Counted from the stretch's first letter, positions 33,945-42,230 are shown. The stretch: 64,000 nt of DNA from Rhodanobacteraceae bacterium (GCA_021325475.1 JAJPHA010000122.1:1-64000), one strand, 5' to 3'. The notes: a model not told the origin generated them from the letters alone. A program made the numbers and translations.

Positions 33945-34982
33945 TTACTTGAAGATCTCCTTGTTCTTGGCGTACTGGATCGCCTGCTGGCGGGTGACCA
34001 GACCGCGCTTGACCAGGTCTTGCAAGCATTGATCCAGGGTCTGCATGCCGTACTGCGCGCCGGTCTGGATCGCCGAGTACATCTGCGCCACCTTGTCCTC
34101 GCGGATCAGGTTGCGGATCGCCGGGATGCCGACCATGATCTCGTGCGCGGCGATGCGCCCGCCGCCGACCTTCTTCAGCAGCGATTGCGAGATCACCGCG
34201 CGCAGCGATTCCGACAGCATCGAGCGCACCATCGGCTTCTCGCCGGCCGGGAACACGTCGATGATGCGGTCGATGGTCTTGGCCGCGGAACTGGTGTGCA
34301 GGGTGGCGAACACCAGGTGGCCGGTCTCGGCGGCGGTAAGCGCGAGGCGGATGGTCTCGATGTCGCGCATCTCGCCGACCAGGATGTAGTCCGGGTCCTC
34401 GCGCAGCGCCGAACGCAGCGCTTCGTTGAAGCCGTGCGTGTCGCGGTGCACCTCGCGCTGGTTGATCAAGCATTTCTGCGAGGTGTGCACGAACTCGATC
34501 GGATCCTCGATGGTGAGGATGTGCGCATACTCGTTCTTGTTGACGTGGTCGACCATCGCCGCGAGCGTGGTCGACTTGCCGGAGCCGGTCGGCCCGGTGA
34601 CCAGGATCAGGCCCTGCGGCTGCGAGATCAGTTCCTTGAACACCTTGGGCGCGGCGAGATCCTCGAGCGTCAGCACCTCGGAGGGAATGGTGCGGAACAC
34701 CGCGCCGGCGCCGCGGTTCTGGTTGAAGGCGTTGACGCGGAAGCGCGCCAGGCCGGGAATCTCGAACGAGAAGTCGACCTCGAGGAATTCCTCGTAATCG
34801 CGCCGCTGCTTGTCCGACATGATGTCGTACACCAGCGCGTGCACCTGCTTGTGGTCGAGCGCGGGGATGTTGATGCGGCGCACGTCGCCGTCGACCCGGA
34901 TCATCGGCGGCAGGCCGGCCGACAGGTGCAGGTCGGAGGCCTTGTTCTTGACCGAAAACGCCAGCAGCTCGGCGATGTCCAT
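33945..34982 (-). CDS. pilT: PilT, type IV pilus retraction ATPase
   Basis: 345-residue retraction motor. Walker A GPTGSGKSTTLA, T-I-E-D-P-I-E-F, Walker B Y-I-L-V-G-E-M-R-D and H-box F-A-T-L-H-T-S-S are present, and the diagnostic AIRNLIRE motif lies near residue 290. It drives twitching and, in naturally competent bacteria, DNA uptake. Divergent from yggS as in Pseudomonas, with a palindromic TATAGCGCTATA between them. Confidence 0.95.
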   Translation of the reverse strand: MDIAELLAFSVKNKASDLHLSAGLPPMIRVDGDVRRINIPALDHKQVHALVYDIMSDKQRRDYEEFLEVDFSFEIPGLARFRVNAFNQNRGAGAVFRTIPSEVLTLEDLAAPKVFKELISQPQGLILVTGPTGSGKSTTLAAMVDHVNKNEYAHILTIEDPIEFVHTSQKCLINQREVHRDTHGFNEALRSALREDPDYILVGEMRDIETIRLALTAAETGHLVFATLHTSSAAKTIDRIIDVFPAGEKPMVRSMLSESLRAVISQSLLKKVGGGRIAAHEIMVGIPAIRNLIREDKVAQMYSAIQTGAQYGMQTLDQCLQDLVKRGLVTRQQAIQYAKNKEIFK

Positions 34983-35039
34983 GCGGGTTCCTCGTCAGAC
35001 GTCGGCGCGAATTGGCCACGCGCGTGCTTTCCGGCGCAG

Positions 35040-35051
35040 TATAGCGCTATA
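35040..35051. promoter_or_regulatory. Palindromic TATAGCGCTATA between pilT and yggS
   Basis: Perfect 12-bp palindrome in the divergent 110-nt gap. On the minus strand it extends to TATACT, which may be the pilT -10 box. It could equally be a regulator site; no convincing -35 was seen. Confidence 0.4.
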
Positions 35052-35092
35052 ACTTCAGCCCGGCGTAGCCGCCCGGCACCCCGATCGTACCG

Positions 35093-35782
35093 ATGGATTA
35101 CACCGCCCTTTGCCAACGCATTGCGCAAGCCGCCGCACGCGCCGGGCGCGACGTGCGCCTGCTCGCGGTGTCGAAGAGCCAGCCCGCCGCGGCGATCCGC
35201 GCGCTGGCCGCGCGCGGCCAGCGCGCGTTCGGCGAGAACTACGTCCAGGAGGCGCTCGCCAAGCAGCGCGAGCTCGCCGATCTCGCGCTCGAATGGCACA
35301 TGATCGGCCCGCTGCAGTCGAACAAGTGCCGCGAGGTGGCGCGGCATTTCGCCTGGCTGCAGAGTCTCGACCGCGACAAGCTGATCGAACCGCTGGCCCG
35401 CGCCCGGCCGGACCACCTGCCGCCACTCAACGTGCTGATCGAGGTGAACATCGACGCCGAGGCCAGCAAGTCGGGTTGCGCGCCGCAGGCCGTGGCGGCG
35501 CTCGCCGCGCGCATCGTGGCGACGCCGCGACTCGCGCTCCGCGGCCTGATGGCGATTCCCGCGGCCGACGCCGACGCCGCGCGGCGACGCGACGCGTTCC
35601 GGCGCATGCGCAATCTGTACGATGCGCTGAAATCCACTTATCCACAAGTGGACACGTTGTCAATGGGCATGTCCGACGATTTCGAACTCGCCATCGCCGA
35701 AGGCGCGACCCTGGTGCGCATCGGCACCGCGTTGTTCGGGCCGCGGCAGCGCCGGGAATCGGCAATCGGCCATCGGGAATAG
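35093..35782 (+). CDS. yggS: PLP homeostasis protein, YggS family
   Basis: 229-residue alanine-racemase-fold protein that binds PLP and buffers its level. PLP lysine lies in L-L-A-V-S-K-S-Q (about K26); the family motifs FGENYVQEAL and W-H-M-I-G-P-L-Q-S-N-K are intact, and the C-terminal LSMGMSDDFELAI and T-L-V-R-I-G-T-A-L-F-G follow. The last ten residues and the stop codon are formed by a heptamer array (35754-35781). Head of the yggS-proC-yggT block conserved in proteobacteria. Confidence 0.92.
   Translation: MDYTALCQRIAQAAARAGRDVRLLAVSKSQPAAAIRALAARGQRAFGENYVQEALAKQRELADLALEWHMIGPLQSNKCREVARHFAWLQSLDRDKLIEPLARARPDHLPPLNVLIEVNIDAEASKSGCAPQAVAALAARIVATPRLALRGLMAIPAADADAARRRDAFRRMRNLYDALKSTYPQVDTLSMGMSDDFELAIAEGATLVRIGTALFGPRQRRESAIGHRE
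35754..35781. repeat. Heptamer array GGGAATC/GGCAATC at the yggS 3' end
   Basis: Four 7-mers (GGGAATC, GGCAATC, GGCCATC, GGGAATA) encoding the yggS C-terminus. Confidence 0.7.
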
Positions 35783-35889
35783 GCATCGGCGATCGGAGTC
35801 CGGCAGCCCGACGACGCCCATGCGCGGCCGATAACCACTACAATTGCGAGCCCCACCGGTGCAGAGGTTCCTTCACGCGAACGCGGTCG

Positions 35890-36750
35890 ATGCGCATGCC
35901 GGCGATTCCCGATTCCCGATTCCCGATTCCCGAGCCCACCATCGCCTTCATCGGCGGCGGCAACATGGCGCGCAGCCTGATCGGCGGCCTGCTGCGCCAC
36001 GGCGCCGCGCCGGGGGGCATCGCCGTGGCCGAACCGGACGCCGCGCTGCGCGAGGCGTTGCGGCGCGAGCTCGGCGTCGCCACGCACGCCGCGAACGCGG
36101 CGGCGGCGAGCGACGCCGAGGTGCTGGTGCTCGCGGTCAAGCCGCAGGTGCTGCGCGGCGTCTGCACCGAGCTGCGCGAGTCCGCGCAGGCGCGTCGTCC
36201 GCTGATCGTGTCGGTCGCCGCCGGCGTGCGCATCGAGCAGATCGACCGCTGGCTCGGCGGCGGCCTCGCCGTGGTGCGGGCGATGCCGAACACTCCCGCG
36301 CTGATCGGCGCCGGCGCCACCGCGCTGTATGCGAACGCGCAGGTGGATGCGGCGCAGCGCGCGCTGGCCGAACGCCTGCTTGGCGCGGTCGGTCTCGTGG
36401 TGTGGCTCGACGACGAGGCGCTGATGGACACGGTCACCGCACTGTCCGGCTCCGGCCCGGCGTATTTCTTCGCCCTGGTCGAGGCGCTGGAAGACGCCGC
36501 CGTGGCGCAGGGCCTGCCGCGCGCCATCGCCCGCGCGCTCGCCGCGCAGACCTGTCTCGGCGCCGGCCGCATGCTGCGCGAGGGCGACGCCGCGCCGGCG
36601 GAACTGCGCCGCCGCGTCACCTCGCCCGGCGGCACCACCCAGGCGGCGCTCGACCGTCTGGCCGCCGACGACTTCGCCGCGATCGTCGCCCGCGCCCTGG
36701 CCGCGGCGACGCGCCGCGGCCAGGAACTCGCGGCGCAACACGAGGAGTGA
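35890..36750 (+). CDS. proC: Pyrroline-5-carboxylate reductase
   Basis: 286-residue NAD(P)H-dependent reductase, the last step of proline synthesis. The Rossmann motif IAFIGGGNMARSLIGGL and the C-terminal signature SGSGPAYFF, then R-R-R-V-T-S-P-G-G-T-T, are clear. The first 15 residues are encoded by a perfect array of four GATTCCC heptamers and look like a recent extension before the first beta strand. Start chosen at ATG 35890; an ATG six bases on is also possible. A TACAAT box is at 35839-35844. Confidence 0.92.
   Translation: MRMPAIPDSRFPIPEPTIAFIGGGNMARSLIGGLLRHGAAPGGIAVAEPDAALREALRRELGVATHAANAAAASDAEVLVLAVKPQVLRGVCTELRESAQARRPLIVSVAAGVRIEQIDRWLGGGLAVVRAMPNTPALIGAGATALYANAQVDAAQRALAERLLGAVGLVVWLDDEALMDTVTALSGSGPAYFFALVEALEDAAVAQGLPRAIARALAAQTCLGAGRMLREGDAAPAELRRRVTSPGGTTQAALDRLAADDFAAIVARALAAATRRGQELAAQHEE
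35904..35931. repeat. Perfect heptamer array (GATTCCC)x4 in proC
   Basis: Four identical tandem units in the first codons of proC, read as Ile-Pro-Asp-Ser-Arg-Phe-Pro because 7 is not a multiple of 3. Confidence 0.9.
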
Positions 36751-36751
36751 C

Positions 36752-37321
36752 ATGCCCTACCTGCAAAACGCCGGCGCGTTCCTCGTCACCAGCCTGTTCG
36801 GCTTCGCCATCTGCGTGTTTCTGCTGCGCACGCTGCTGATCGCGATCGGTGCGCCGTTCAACCAGCCGATCTGCCGCTTCGTCTACCTGCTCACCAACCC
36901 GGTGATCATGCCGCTGCGCAACGTGATGCCGCGCTGGCGACGCGTCGAATTCGCCTCGCTGCTCGTGGCCTGGGCGTTGTGCGCGCTCGAACTGCTGCTG
37001 CTGGTCGCGCTGTTCGGCGCGGCGGCGAGCGCGGCCGCGCTGCTCGTGCGCGCGCTGGTCGATACGCTCGACTGGCTGATCCTGATCGAACTCGTCGCGA
37101 TCCTGGCGTACTGCGTGCTGAGCTTCGTTCCGAGCCTGCGCTACGACGACAACTTCCGTCTGCTCGCGCGCCTCACCGAACCGGTGGCGCGGCCGTTCCG
37201 GCGCCTGGTTCCGCCGCTCGGCGGGCTCGATTTCTCCTGCTGGTTCGCCTCGCTCGCCCTCGTGCTGGCGCGGTTGCTGCTGATCGCGCCGCTCGCCGAC
37301 TGGGCGGCGCGGCTCGGCTGA
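36752..37321 (+). CDS. yggT: YggT family membrane protein
   Basis: 189-residue integral membrane protein with two YGGT repeats, each with two hydrophobic helices (about residues 10-30, 65-95, 105-130 and 160-185) and a following conserved arginine-rich P-(L/F)-R-(N/R)-(V/L) segment. Homologues have been linked to osmotic stress and membrane protein assembly; the exact role is unknown. Starts 2 nt after proC. Confidence 0.88.
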   Translation: MPYLQNAGAFLVTSLFGFAICVFLLRTLLIAIGAPFNQPICRFVYLLTNPVIMPLRNVMPRWRRVEFASLLVAWALCALELLLLVALFGAAASAAALLVRALVDTLDWLILIELVAILAYCVLSFVPSLRYDDNFRLLARLTEPVARPFRRLVPPLGGLDFSCWFASLALVLARLLLIAPLADWAARLG

Positions 37322-37374
37322 GCGGCGGGCAGCACGCAGGTGTAGAATCACCGCACCGGCGCAGCGGAGGCCGC

Positions 37375-37833
37375 ATGCGCATTGCCCACAGACTCGCCGT
37401 CGTCGTTCTCGCCATCGCCCTGCTGCTGGTACTGCTGCTGGTGCCGCGGCACGGACACGGCCAGAGCGAGCAGCGCTTCGACGACTGCATCGTGCGCGCC
37501 AGCGCCCTGCCCACGCAGCAACTGCTCGCGGCGACGGCACGCCAGTACGGCATCGAGCGCTCGCCGCGGCGCGGCCTGCTCAACGTCTCGGTGGAAGGTC
37601 TCGGCGATCCGCCGCGCACGCTCAACGCCGACGTCAGCGCCGAGGTGAGCGATCTCACCGGCCATCGCCAGCCGATCGCGTTGCGCGAAACCAGCGAGAA
37701 CGGCGACATCGACTATCTCGGCGAATTCCGCCTGACCGGTTCCGGCACGTACCTGTTCACGGTGCACGTCGCGCTACCCGGTCGCGCGCGCCCGCACGTG
37801 ATGAAATTCAGCCAGGAGTACGTGATCGAATGA
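37375..37833 (+). CDS. DUF4426-like exported protein
   Basis: 152-residue protein with an N-terminal hydrophobic anchor/signal (residues 8-24) and a small beta-rich periplasmic domain. It contains A-T-A-R-Q-Y-G-I-E-R-S-P-R-R-G-L-L-N-V-S-V and a C-terminal Y-L-F-T-V-H-V-A-L-P strand. Content and position after yggT match the DUF4426 proteins of this locus in Pseudomonas; no metX/metW follows here. TAGAAT at 37343-37348 and a GGAGG Shine-Dalgarno precede the ATG. Function unknown. Confidence 0.68.
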   Translation: MRIAHRLAVVVLAIALLLVLLLVPRHGHGQSEQRFDDCIVRASALPTQQLLAATARQYGIERSPRRGLLNVSVEGLGDPPRTLNADVSAEVSDLTGHRQPIALRETSENGDIDYLGEFRLTGSGTYLFTVHVALPGRARPHVMKFSQEYVIE

Positions 37834-37880
37834 CGCGCGGAGCCGCAGGGTTCCGGCGCGCCGCGCGTCACTCCGAAATG

Positions 37881-37886
37881 TATACT
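37881..37886 (+). promoter_or_regulatory. TATACT box before the secreted protein at 37914
   Basis: A near-consensus -10 box (TATACT) inside GTATACTTTT, 27 nt before the ATG. It is one of the GTATAC sites in the window; no clear -35. Confidence 0.3.
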
Positions 37887-37913
37887 TTTCCTCACCTCCC
37901 AGGAGGGTTGCGC

Positions 37914-38492
37914 ATGTCTGTGCGTCTGCTGCCGTTGGTACTGTTCCTGGTCGCGTCCGCGGGACGGGCCGAAGGCCACGAATTCACCCAGCGCGGTACG
38001 CTCGCGGTGGCGGGCGGACCGGCGCGTGCGGCCGAGCTCAGCGTGGCGTGCGCGCCGCAACCGAACGGCGGCGCGCTAAGCATCGAGCTCGGCGTGCCCG
38101 AGGCGAACACGCGCAGGGATTTCGATTACGACGATTTCGAGGGGCCGGATGCCGCCGCCGCCGACCAGGCGCTGAGCGAGCTTGTCTGGACCGGCGCGAC
38201 CGGCCGCGTCGCGATCCGGCATGCCGCCGCGGGCTGGTACGCGCCGGAGCCGCCCGGTTCCTTCCGCTTCGGCATCGAGCAGCCATCGCACCGGCGCGCC
38301 GAGCCGGCGCGCCTGCTCGCCGCGATCCGCGACGGCGCCGGCACCCTGGTGTGGACGCAGACCGCGCTCGCCGATCCGCAGCGCCGGCTGGTCGCCACGT
38401 TCGCGCTCGACGCCGCCGCGGTCGCGCGCCTGCACGACACGGTCGCCCAATGCCTGCCGCAGAATCTGCCGATGCGGCCGCGGTCGCCGTGA
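37914..38492 (+). CDS. Secreted hypothetical protein
   Basis: 192-residue protein I do not recognise. A signal peptide (residues 1-20, LLPLVLFLVASAGRA) is followed by a mature domain with two cysteines that could pair (about 42 and 183). A strong AGGAGGG Shine-Dalgarno (37901-37907) fixes the start. It lies downstream of the DUF4426-like gene on the same strand but with its own TATACT box. Confidence 0.55.
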   Translation: MSVRLLPLVLFLVASAGRAEGHEFTQRGTLAVAGGPARAAELSVACAPQPNGGALSIELGVPEANTRRDFDYDDFEGPDAAAADQALSELVWTGATGRVAIRHAAAGWYAPEPPGSFRFGIEQPSHRRAEPARLLAAIRDGAGTLVWTQTALADPQRRLVATFALDAAAVARLHDTVAQCLPQNLPMRPRSP

Positions 38493-38531
38493 GTCATCCC
38501 GGCGCGCGATCGCGCCACGCGCGCGAACACC

Positions 38532-39329
38532 CTACCCGCGCCGCGCCGCCCAGCGGCGGATGATGGCGTGCAGCGCATCCAGCCCGTCGAACAGCGCCGC
38601 CGGTCCGGGTTGCAGGATGATCGACGATTTGATTTCGTGCAGCTCGCCGTCGCGCACCGCCGGGATGGCGTCCCAGCCCGGCCGCGCGGCGACCCGCTCC
38701 GGCCGGAACTTCTTGCCGCACCAGGAGCCGAACACGAGGTCCGGCGCGCGCCGCACCACCTCTGCCGGATCGGCGACGATGCGATCCTTCGCCAGCGGCC
38801 GCGCGGCGAGCTCGGGAAAGATGTCGTCGCCGCCGGCGTGGCGGATCAACTCGGCCACCCAGCGGATGCCGGAGATCATCGGCGCGTCCCATTCCTCGAA
38901 GTAGACGCGCGGCCGGCGCGGCAGGTGCGATGCGGCATTTTCCACTTGTGCAATATGCTGCTCGGCGCGGCGCGCCAGCGCCGCGGCGGCATCGGCGGCG
39001 CCGACCAGCGCGCCGAGCCGGCGGATGTAGTCGAGGATGCCGGCGACGGAACGGTGGTTGCTGATCCAGACCTCGACGCCGGCGGCGATCAGCTCGCGCG
39101 CGATGTCGGCCTGGATGTCGGAGAAGCCGATCACGAAATCCGGCTGCAGCGTGAGGATCGCCGCGATCCGGGCGCTGGTGAAGGCGCTGACCTTGGGCTT
39201 TTCCCGGCGCGCCTGCGGCGGCCGCACGGTGAAGCCGGAGATGCCGACGATGCGGTCCTGCGCGCCGATCGCGTACAGGACCTCGGTTGGCTCCTCGGTC
39301 AGGCAGACGATCCGCCGTGGGCCGCTCAC
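38532..39329 (-). CDS. BtuF/FecB-like substrate-binding protein without a signal peptide
   Basis: 265-residue protein of the periplasmic-binding-protein fold used by cobalamin and iron-chelate ABC importers. The opening R-R-I-V-C-L-T-E-E-P-T-E-V-L-Y-A-I-G-A is the usual strand/helix, and the domain linker E-R-V-A-A-R-P-G-W-D-A-I-P-A-V-R-D-G is typical. Yet the first codon is a GTG in the pdxH stop (GTGA overlap), and the fold begins at residue 5, leaving no export signal. No btuCD genes are nearby. It may act in the cytoplasm or rely on another start; cobalamin binding is only a family guess. Contains an AT-rich motif copy at 38931-38947. Confidence 0.7.
   Translation of the reverse strand: MSGPRRIVCLTEEPTEVLYAIGAQDRIVGISGFTVRPPQARREKPKVSAFTSARIAAILTLQPDFVIGFSDIQADIARELIAAGVEVWISNHRSVAGILDYIRRLGALVGAADAAAALARRAEQHIAQVENAASHLPRRPRVYFEEWDAPMISGIRWVAELIRHAGGDDIFPELAARPLAKDRIVADPAEVVRRAPDLVFGSWCGKKFRPERVAARPGWDAIPAVRDGELHEIKSSIILQPGPAALFDGLDALHAIIRRWAARRG
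38931..38947 (-). repeat. Dispersed AT-rich motif GTGGAAAATGC, BtuF-like gene copy
   Basis: Core at 38935-38945. Minus-strand 17-mer identical to 1914-1930, preceded by ATATTGCAC. Confidence 0.6.
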
Positions 39330-39925
39330 GGGTAGAGCAGCCGCCGGGTCCACACGCCGTCGCGGCAGTCGTAGCGCACGCGCTCGTGCAGGCGGAACGG
39401 CTGGCCGTACCAGAACTCGAGCAGGTCCGGCACCAGCCGATAGCCGCCCCAGTGCGGCGGCCGCGGCACCGGCTGGCCGGCGAACCGGCGCTCGTACTCG
39501 GCCACGCGCGCCTCGAGCGTGGCGCGGTCGGGCAGCGTCTGTGATTGCAGCGAGGCCCAGGCGCCGATCTGGCTCTCGCGCGGGCGCGTGGCGAAGTAGG
39601 CGTCGGACTCGGCCGCGCTCACCGCCTCGACCGCACCCTCGACGCGCACCTGCACGCCGTGATGCAGCATTTTCCACAAGATGCACAATGCCGCATCGCG
39701 ACGCTGCCGGAGCTGCGCCGCCTTGGCGCTGTCGTAGTTGGTGTAGAACACGAAGCCGCGCTCGTCGGCCTCCTTGAGCAGCACGATCCGCGCCGAGACG
39801 CGCCCGCCGGCGTCTGCCGTGGCCAGCGTCATCGCGGTCGGCTCCGGCTCGCCGGTCTGCAGCGCCGCATCGAACAGGCGGCGGAACGTGGCGATCGCTT
39901 CCTGATAGAGTGCCGTCGCGGTCAT
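39326..39925 (-). CDS. pdxH: Pyridoxamine 5'-phosphate oxidase
   Basis: 199-residue FMN enzyme that makes PLP from PNP/PMP. FMN-binding A-R-I-V-L-L-K and F-Y-T-N-Y-D-S-A-K-A, substrate loop R-E-S-Q-I-G-A-W-A-S, W-G-G-Y and the C-terminal W-T-R-R-L-L-Y-P are all present. ATG 39925 gives the usual length; a GTG 36 nt upstream is in frame but adds an atypical tail and runs into the divergent gene. Its coding region contains AT-rich motif 39667-39677. Confidence 0.93.
   Translation of the reverse strand: MTATALYQEAIATFRRLFDAALQTGEPEPTAMTLATADAGGRVSARIVLLKEADERGFVFYTNYDSAKAAQLRQRRDAALCILWKMLHHGVQVRVEGAVEAVSAAESDAYFATRPRESQIGAWASLQSQTLPDRATLEARVAEYERRFAGQPVPRPPHWGGYRLVPDLLEFWYGQPFRLHERVRYDCRDGVWTRRLLYP
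39667..39677 (-). repeat. Dispersed AT-rich motif GTGGAAAATGC, pdxH copy
   Basis: Exact 11-mer core on the minus strand, preceded by GCATTGTGCATCTT and followed by TGCATC. It is read in a different codon phase (W-K-M) from the copies in mazG and the BtuF-like gene (V-E-N). Confidence 0.6.
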
Positions 39926-39941
39926 CGGGAGATCCGGATTC

Positions 39942-40787
39942 GTGGCGCGCGATGCTACCACGCCGAACGGTCATGCCGCGGCCGCGATCGCGGCCGTGCT
40001 CGCGCTCGCCGATCGGCCGCCGCGCGCCTGGCTGATCGGCATCTCCGGCGTGCAGGGCAGCGGCAAGAGCACGCTCGCCGCGCAGGTCGCCGGCGCGGCG
40101 CGGCGCCGGGGCGAGGCCGTGCTCGTGCTGTCGCTCGACGATTTCTATTTCGGTCGGCGCGAACGCCGGCGCCTCGCCCACACCGTGCATCCGCTGCTCG
40201 CCACGCGCGGCGTGCCCGGCACCCACGATCTCGCCCTGCTGCTGCGCACGCTCGCGGCGCTGCGCCGCGCGAGTCCGGCGCGACCGGCGCGCGTGCCGCG
40301 CTTCGACAAGGGCCGCGACACGCGGGCGCCGCCGTCGCGCTGGCGCCGCGTCACGCGCCCGCCGCGGCTGGTCCTGCTCGAAGGCTGGTGCGTCGGCGTG
40401 CCGCCGCAACCCGCCGCGGCGCTGCGCCGTCCGTGCAACGCGCTCGAACGCCGTGCGGACCGCGACGGATGCTGGCGCCATCACGTCAATGCCCAGCTCG
40501 CCGGCGCCTACGCCGCGCTCTGGCGTCGCCTCGATCGGCTGGTGCTGCTGCAAGCGCCGAGCTACCGCGTGGTGGCGCGCTGGCGCGGCGAAGCGGAGCG
40601 GGCGCTGCGACGCCGCGGCGCGCCGCGCGCACTGTCGCCGGCGGCGCTGCGGCGATTCCTGATGCACTACGAACGCCTGAGCCGGCACGCGCTGCGCACC
40701 CTGCCCCGGCGCGCGGATCTCCGTCTCGTGCTGGACGGCCGACGGCGCCTGCGGCGCATCGTCGGCGGTGAAGCCTGCCCACCCTGA
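39942..40787 (+). CDS. P-loop kinase, glycerate 3-kinase-like
   Basis: 281-residue ATP-binding protein with Walker A GVQGSGKST near residue 41, the following S-L-D-D-F-Y of nucleoside/glycerate kinases, and L-E-G-W-C-V-G at strand 3. Most like plant-type D-glycerate 3-kinase and its yeast relative; it would phosphorylate D-glycerate, but substrate is inferred. The Arg-rich C-terminal helix (R-F-L-M-H-Y-E-R-L) matches that group. GTG start, 16 nt from the divergent pdxH start. Confidence 0.72.
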   Translation: MARDATTPNGHAAAAIAAVLALADRPPRAWLIGISGVQGSGKSTLAAQVAGAARRRGEAVLVLSLDDFYFGRRERRRLAHTVHPLLATRGVPGTHDLALLLRTLAALRRASPARPARVPRFDKGRDTRAPPSRWRRVTRPPRLVLLEGWCVGVPPQPAAALRRPCNALERRADRDGCWRHHVNAQLAGAYAALWRRLDRLVLLQAPSYRVVARWRGEAERALRRRGAPRALSPAALRRFLMHYERLSRHALRTLPRRADLRLVLDGRRRLRRIVGGEACPP

Positions 40788-40808
40788 AGCTCGACCGGCG
40801 CGGTGCGC

Positions 40809-41015
40809 TCAATCGACCAGGAAACTCAGGCGCAGGTTCACGCGCCACTCGGCGATGCTGCCGTCGTCGTCGGTGACCACCTTGATCTCGTTGATCCACG
40901 CGCCCTTGATGTTCTTCACCGTGCGCGCGGCTTTCCTCAGGCCGCCGGCGACGGCGTCCTCGATGCCCTTGGTCGACGACGCGCTGATCTCGATGACTTT
41001 CGCTACCGTGGTCAT
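40809..41015 (-). CDS. Dodecin, flavin-storage protein
   Basis: 68-residue dodecin: a single beta-alpha-beta-beta unit that assembles as a dodecamer binding flavins (FMN/riboflavin). Full-length family match: KVIEISASSTKGIEDAV, A-W-I-N-E-I-K-V (the flavin-stacking Trp) and the final W-R-V-N-L-R-L-S-F. Single gene; about 45 nt after the exosortase on the same strand. Confidence 0.93.
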   Translation of the reverse strand: MTTVAKVIEISASSTKGIEDAVAGGLRKAARTVKNIKGAWINEIKVVTDDDGSIAEWRVNLRLSFLVD

Positions 41016-41060
41016 GTCGCCCTCCCGTGATGAACCGCCGGCAGTGTAGCGCAGCGCCGC

Positions 41061-41555
41061 TCAGCGCGCCGGCTGCGGCGCGCGCGGCAGCCAGCGCAGC
41101 CAGATCAGCCAGACGACGAGCGCGTCGAGGACGATCAGCGCCTGCCACAAGTACAAATGGAACCACTCGAACCACACCGGCGCGTGCTCGTGCAGGTAGA
41201 ACAGGCTGATGATGCGTACCAGGTTCAGCGTCTGGATCGCGACGAAGCCGAGCATCATGCCGACGAGCCGGTGCTTCCACGGCGCCGGAAACGCCAGCAC
41301 CGCCGAGACCAGGATCAGCACCGCCTCGACGCCGTTGCAACCGGCGACGATCTCGATGCCGCTGCCGGTGGCGGCGTTGAGGATGTCGTTCTGGCGCGCA
41401 ATCACGCCATGGTCGAAGCACTGCATGAGCCACGCGCTGACGTGCGCCACCGCCGCGGTGAACGGCAGGATCACGTGCGTCTGCACCGGTTGCAGCAGCT
41501 CGGCGGTGAACAGCACGATGAGGCAGACGAGGAACGTGGCGACGAAGCGGAGCAC
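41061..41555 (-). CDS. Exosortase (XrtH-like)
   Basis: 164-residue multi-pass membrane transpeptidase-like protein that processes C-terminal sorting signals. Exosortase catalytic residues are visible: Cys in V-A-G-C-N-G-V-E-A, Arg in L-N-L-V-R-I-I-S and His in W-F-E-W-F-H-L-Y-L-W-Q. Compact size and sequence resemble XrtH, which handles IPTLxxWG-CTERM proteins. No such substrate or exopolysaccharide cluster is in this window. A GTGAGCG heptamer array lies just upstream of its start. Confidence 0.8.
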   Translation of the reverse strand: MLRFVATFLVCLIVLFTAELLQPVQTHVILPFTAAVAHVSAWLMQCFDHGVIARQNDILNAATGSGIEIVAGCNGVEAVLILVSAVLAFPAPWKHRLVGMMLGFVAIQTLNLVRIISLFYLHEHAPVWFEWFHLYLWQALIVLDALVVWLIWLRWLPRAPQPAR

Positions 41556-41561
41556 GGTGCG

Positions 41562-41596
41562 ATGAGCGGTGAGCGGTGAGCGGTGAGCGGTGAGCG
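41562..41596. repeat. Heptamer array GTGAGCG (5 units)
   Basis: ATGAGCG followed by four GTGAGCG units, between the exosortase start and aroK. Confidence 0.9.
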
Positions 41597-41663
41597 GACG
41601 AGAGCGTACGGCCTGTGGCGCGCATCAGGCAAATCGGCGCGCCGATGCGGCGGGTGTTCCTGC

Positions 41664-41669
41664 TAGCAT
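41664..41669 (+). promoter_or_regulatory. Candidate extended -10 of aroK
   Basis: TGC-TAGCAT, nine nt before the aroK ATG, with no Shine-Dalgarno between; a near-leaderless start. Confidence 0.3.
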
Positions 41670-41678
41670 TCCGCCCCG

Positions 41679-42230
41679 ATGAACCCCGCCCCCAACCTGT
41701 TCTTCATCGGTCCGATGGGTGCCGGCAAGACCACCATCGGCCGGCGCGTGGCCGCGGCGCTCGGCCTGCCGTTCTTCGATCTCGACCACGAGATCGAGGC
41801 GCGCAGCGGCGCCGCCATCCCGCTGATCTTCGAGCTCGAGGGCGAGGCGGGTTTCCGGCGGCGCGAAGCCGCCGTGCTCGCCGAATTCGCCGCGCGCAGC
41901 GGCATCGTGCTCGCCACCGGCGGCGGCGCCGTGCTGCGCGCGGAGAATCGTCGCCATCTGCGCGAACGCGGCTTCGTCGTCTACCTCGAAACCACCGTCG
42001 AGCAGCAGCTCGCGCGACTGGCGCGCGATCGCACGCGGCCGCTGCTCGCCGCGCCCGACCGGCACGAGCGCCTGCGCGCGCTCGCCGCCGAGCGCGAACC
42101 GCTGTACCGCGCACTCGCCGATCTCACCGTGCCGGCGTCCGCGCCGCGCAGCTCGGCGAAGGTCGCCGCGCGCCTGGCGGAGGAGCTCGCGCGGGTGTGG
42201 CGCCGCAGCGCACCGGGGGCCGCGGCGTGA
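41679..42230 (+). CDS. aroK: Shikimate kinase
   Basis: 183-residue kinase of the shikimate pathway. Walker [13 protein letters not shown], shikimate-binding F-F-D-L-D-H-E-I-E, and L-A-T-G-G-G-A-V are clear; the LID Arg (R-D-R-T-R-P-L-L) is present. It overlaps aroB (GTGA), the standard aroKB pair. Confidence 0.95.
   Translation: MNPAPNLFFIGPMGAGKTTIGRRVAAALGLPFFDLDHEIEARSGAAIPLIFELEGEAGFRRREAAVLAEFAARSGIVLATGGGAVLRAENRRHLRERGFVVYLETTVEQQLARLARDRTRPLLAAPDRHERLRALAAEREPLYRALADLTVPASAPRSSAKVAARLAEELARVWRRSAPGAAA

Noticed and set aside
38532-40688. A 718-residue fused protein on the minus strand
   Set aside because: The upstream part is a shadow of pdxH and the kinase gene; only the last 265 residues match a family.
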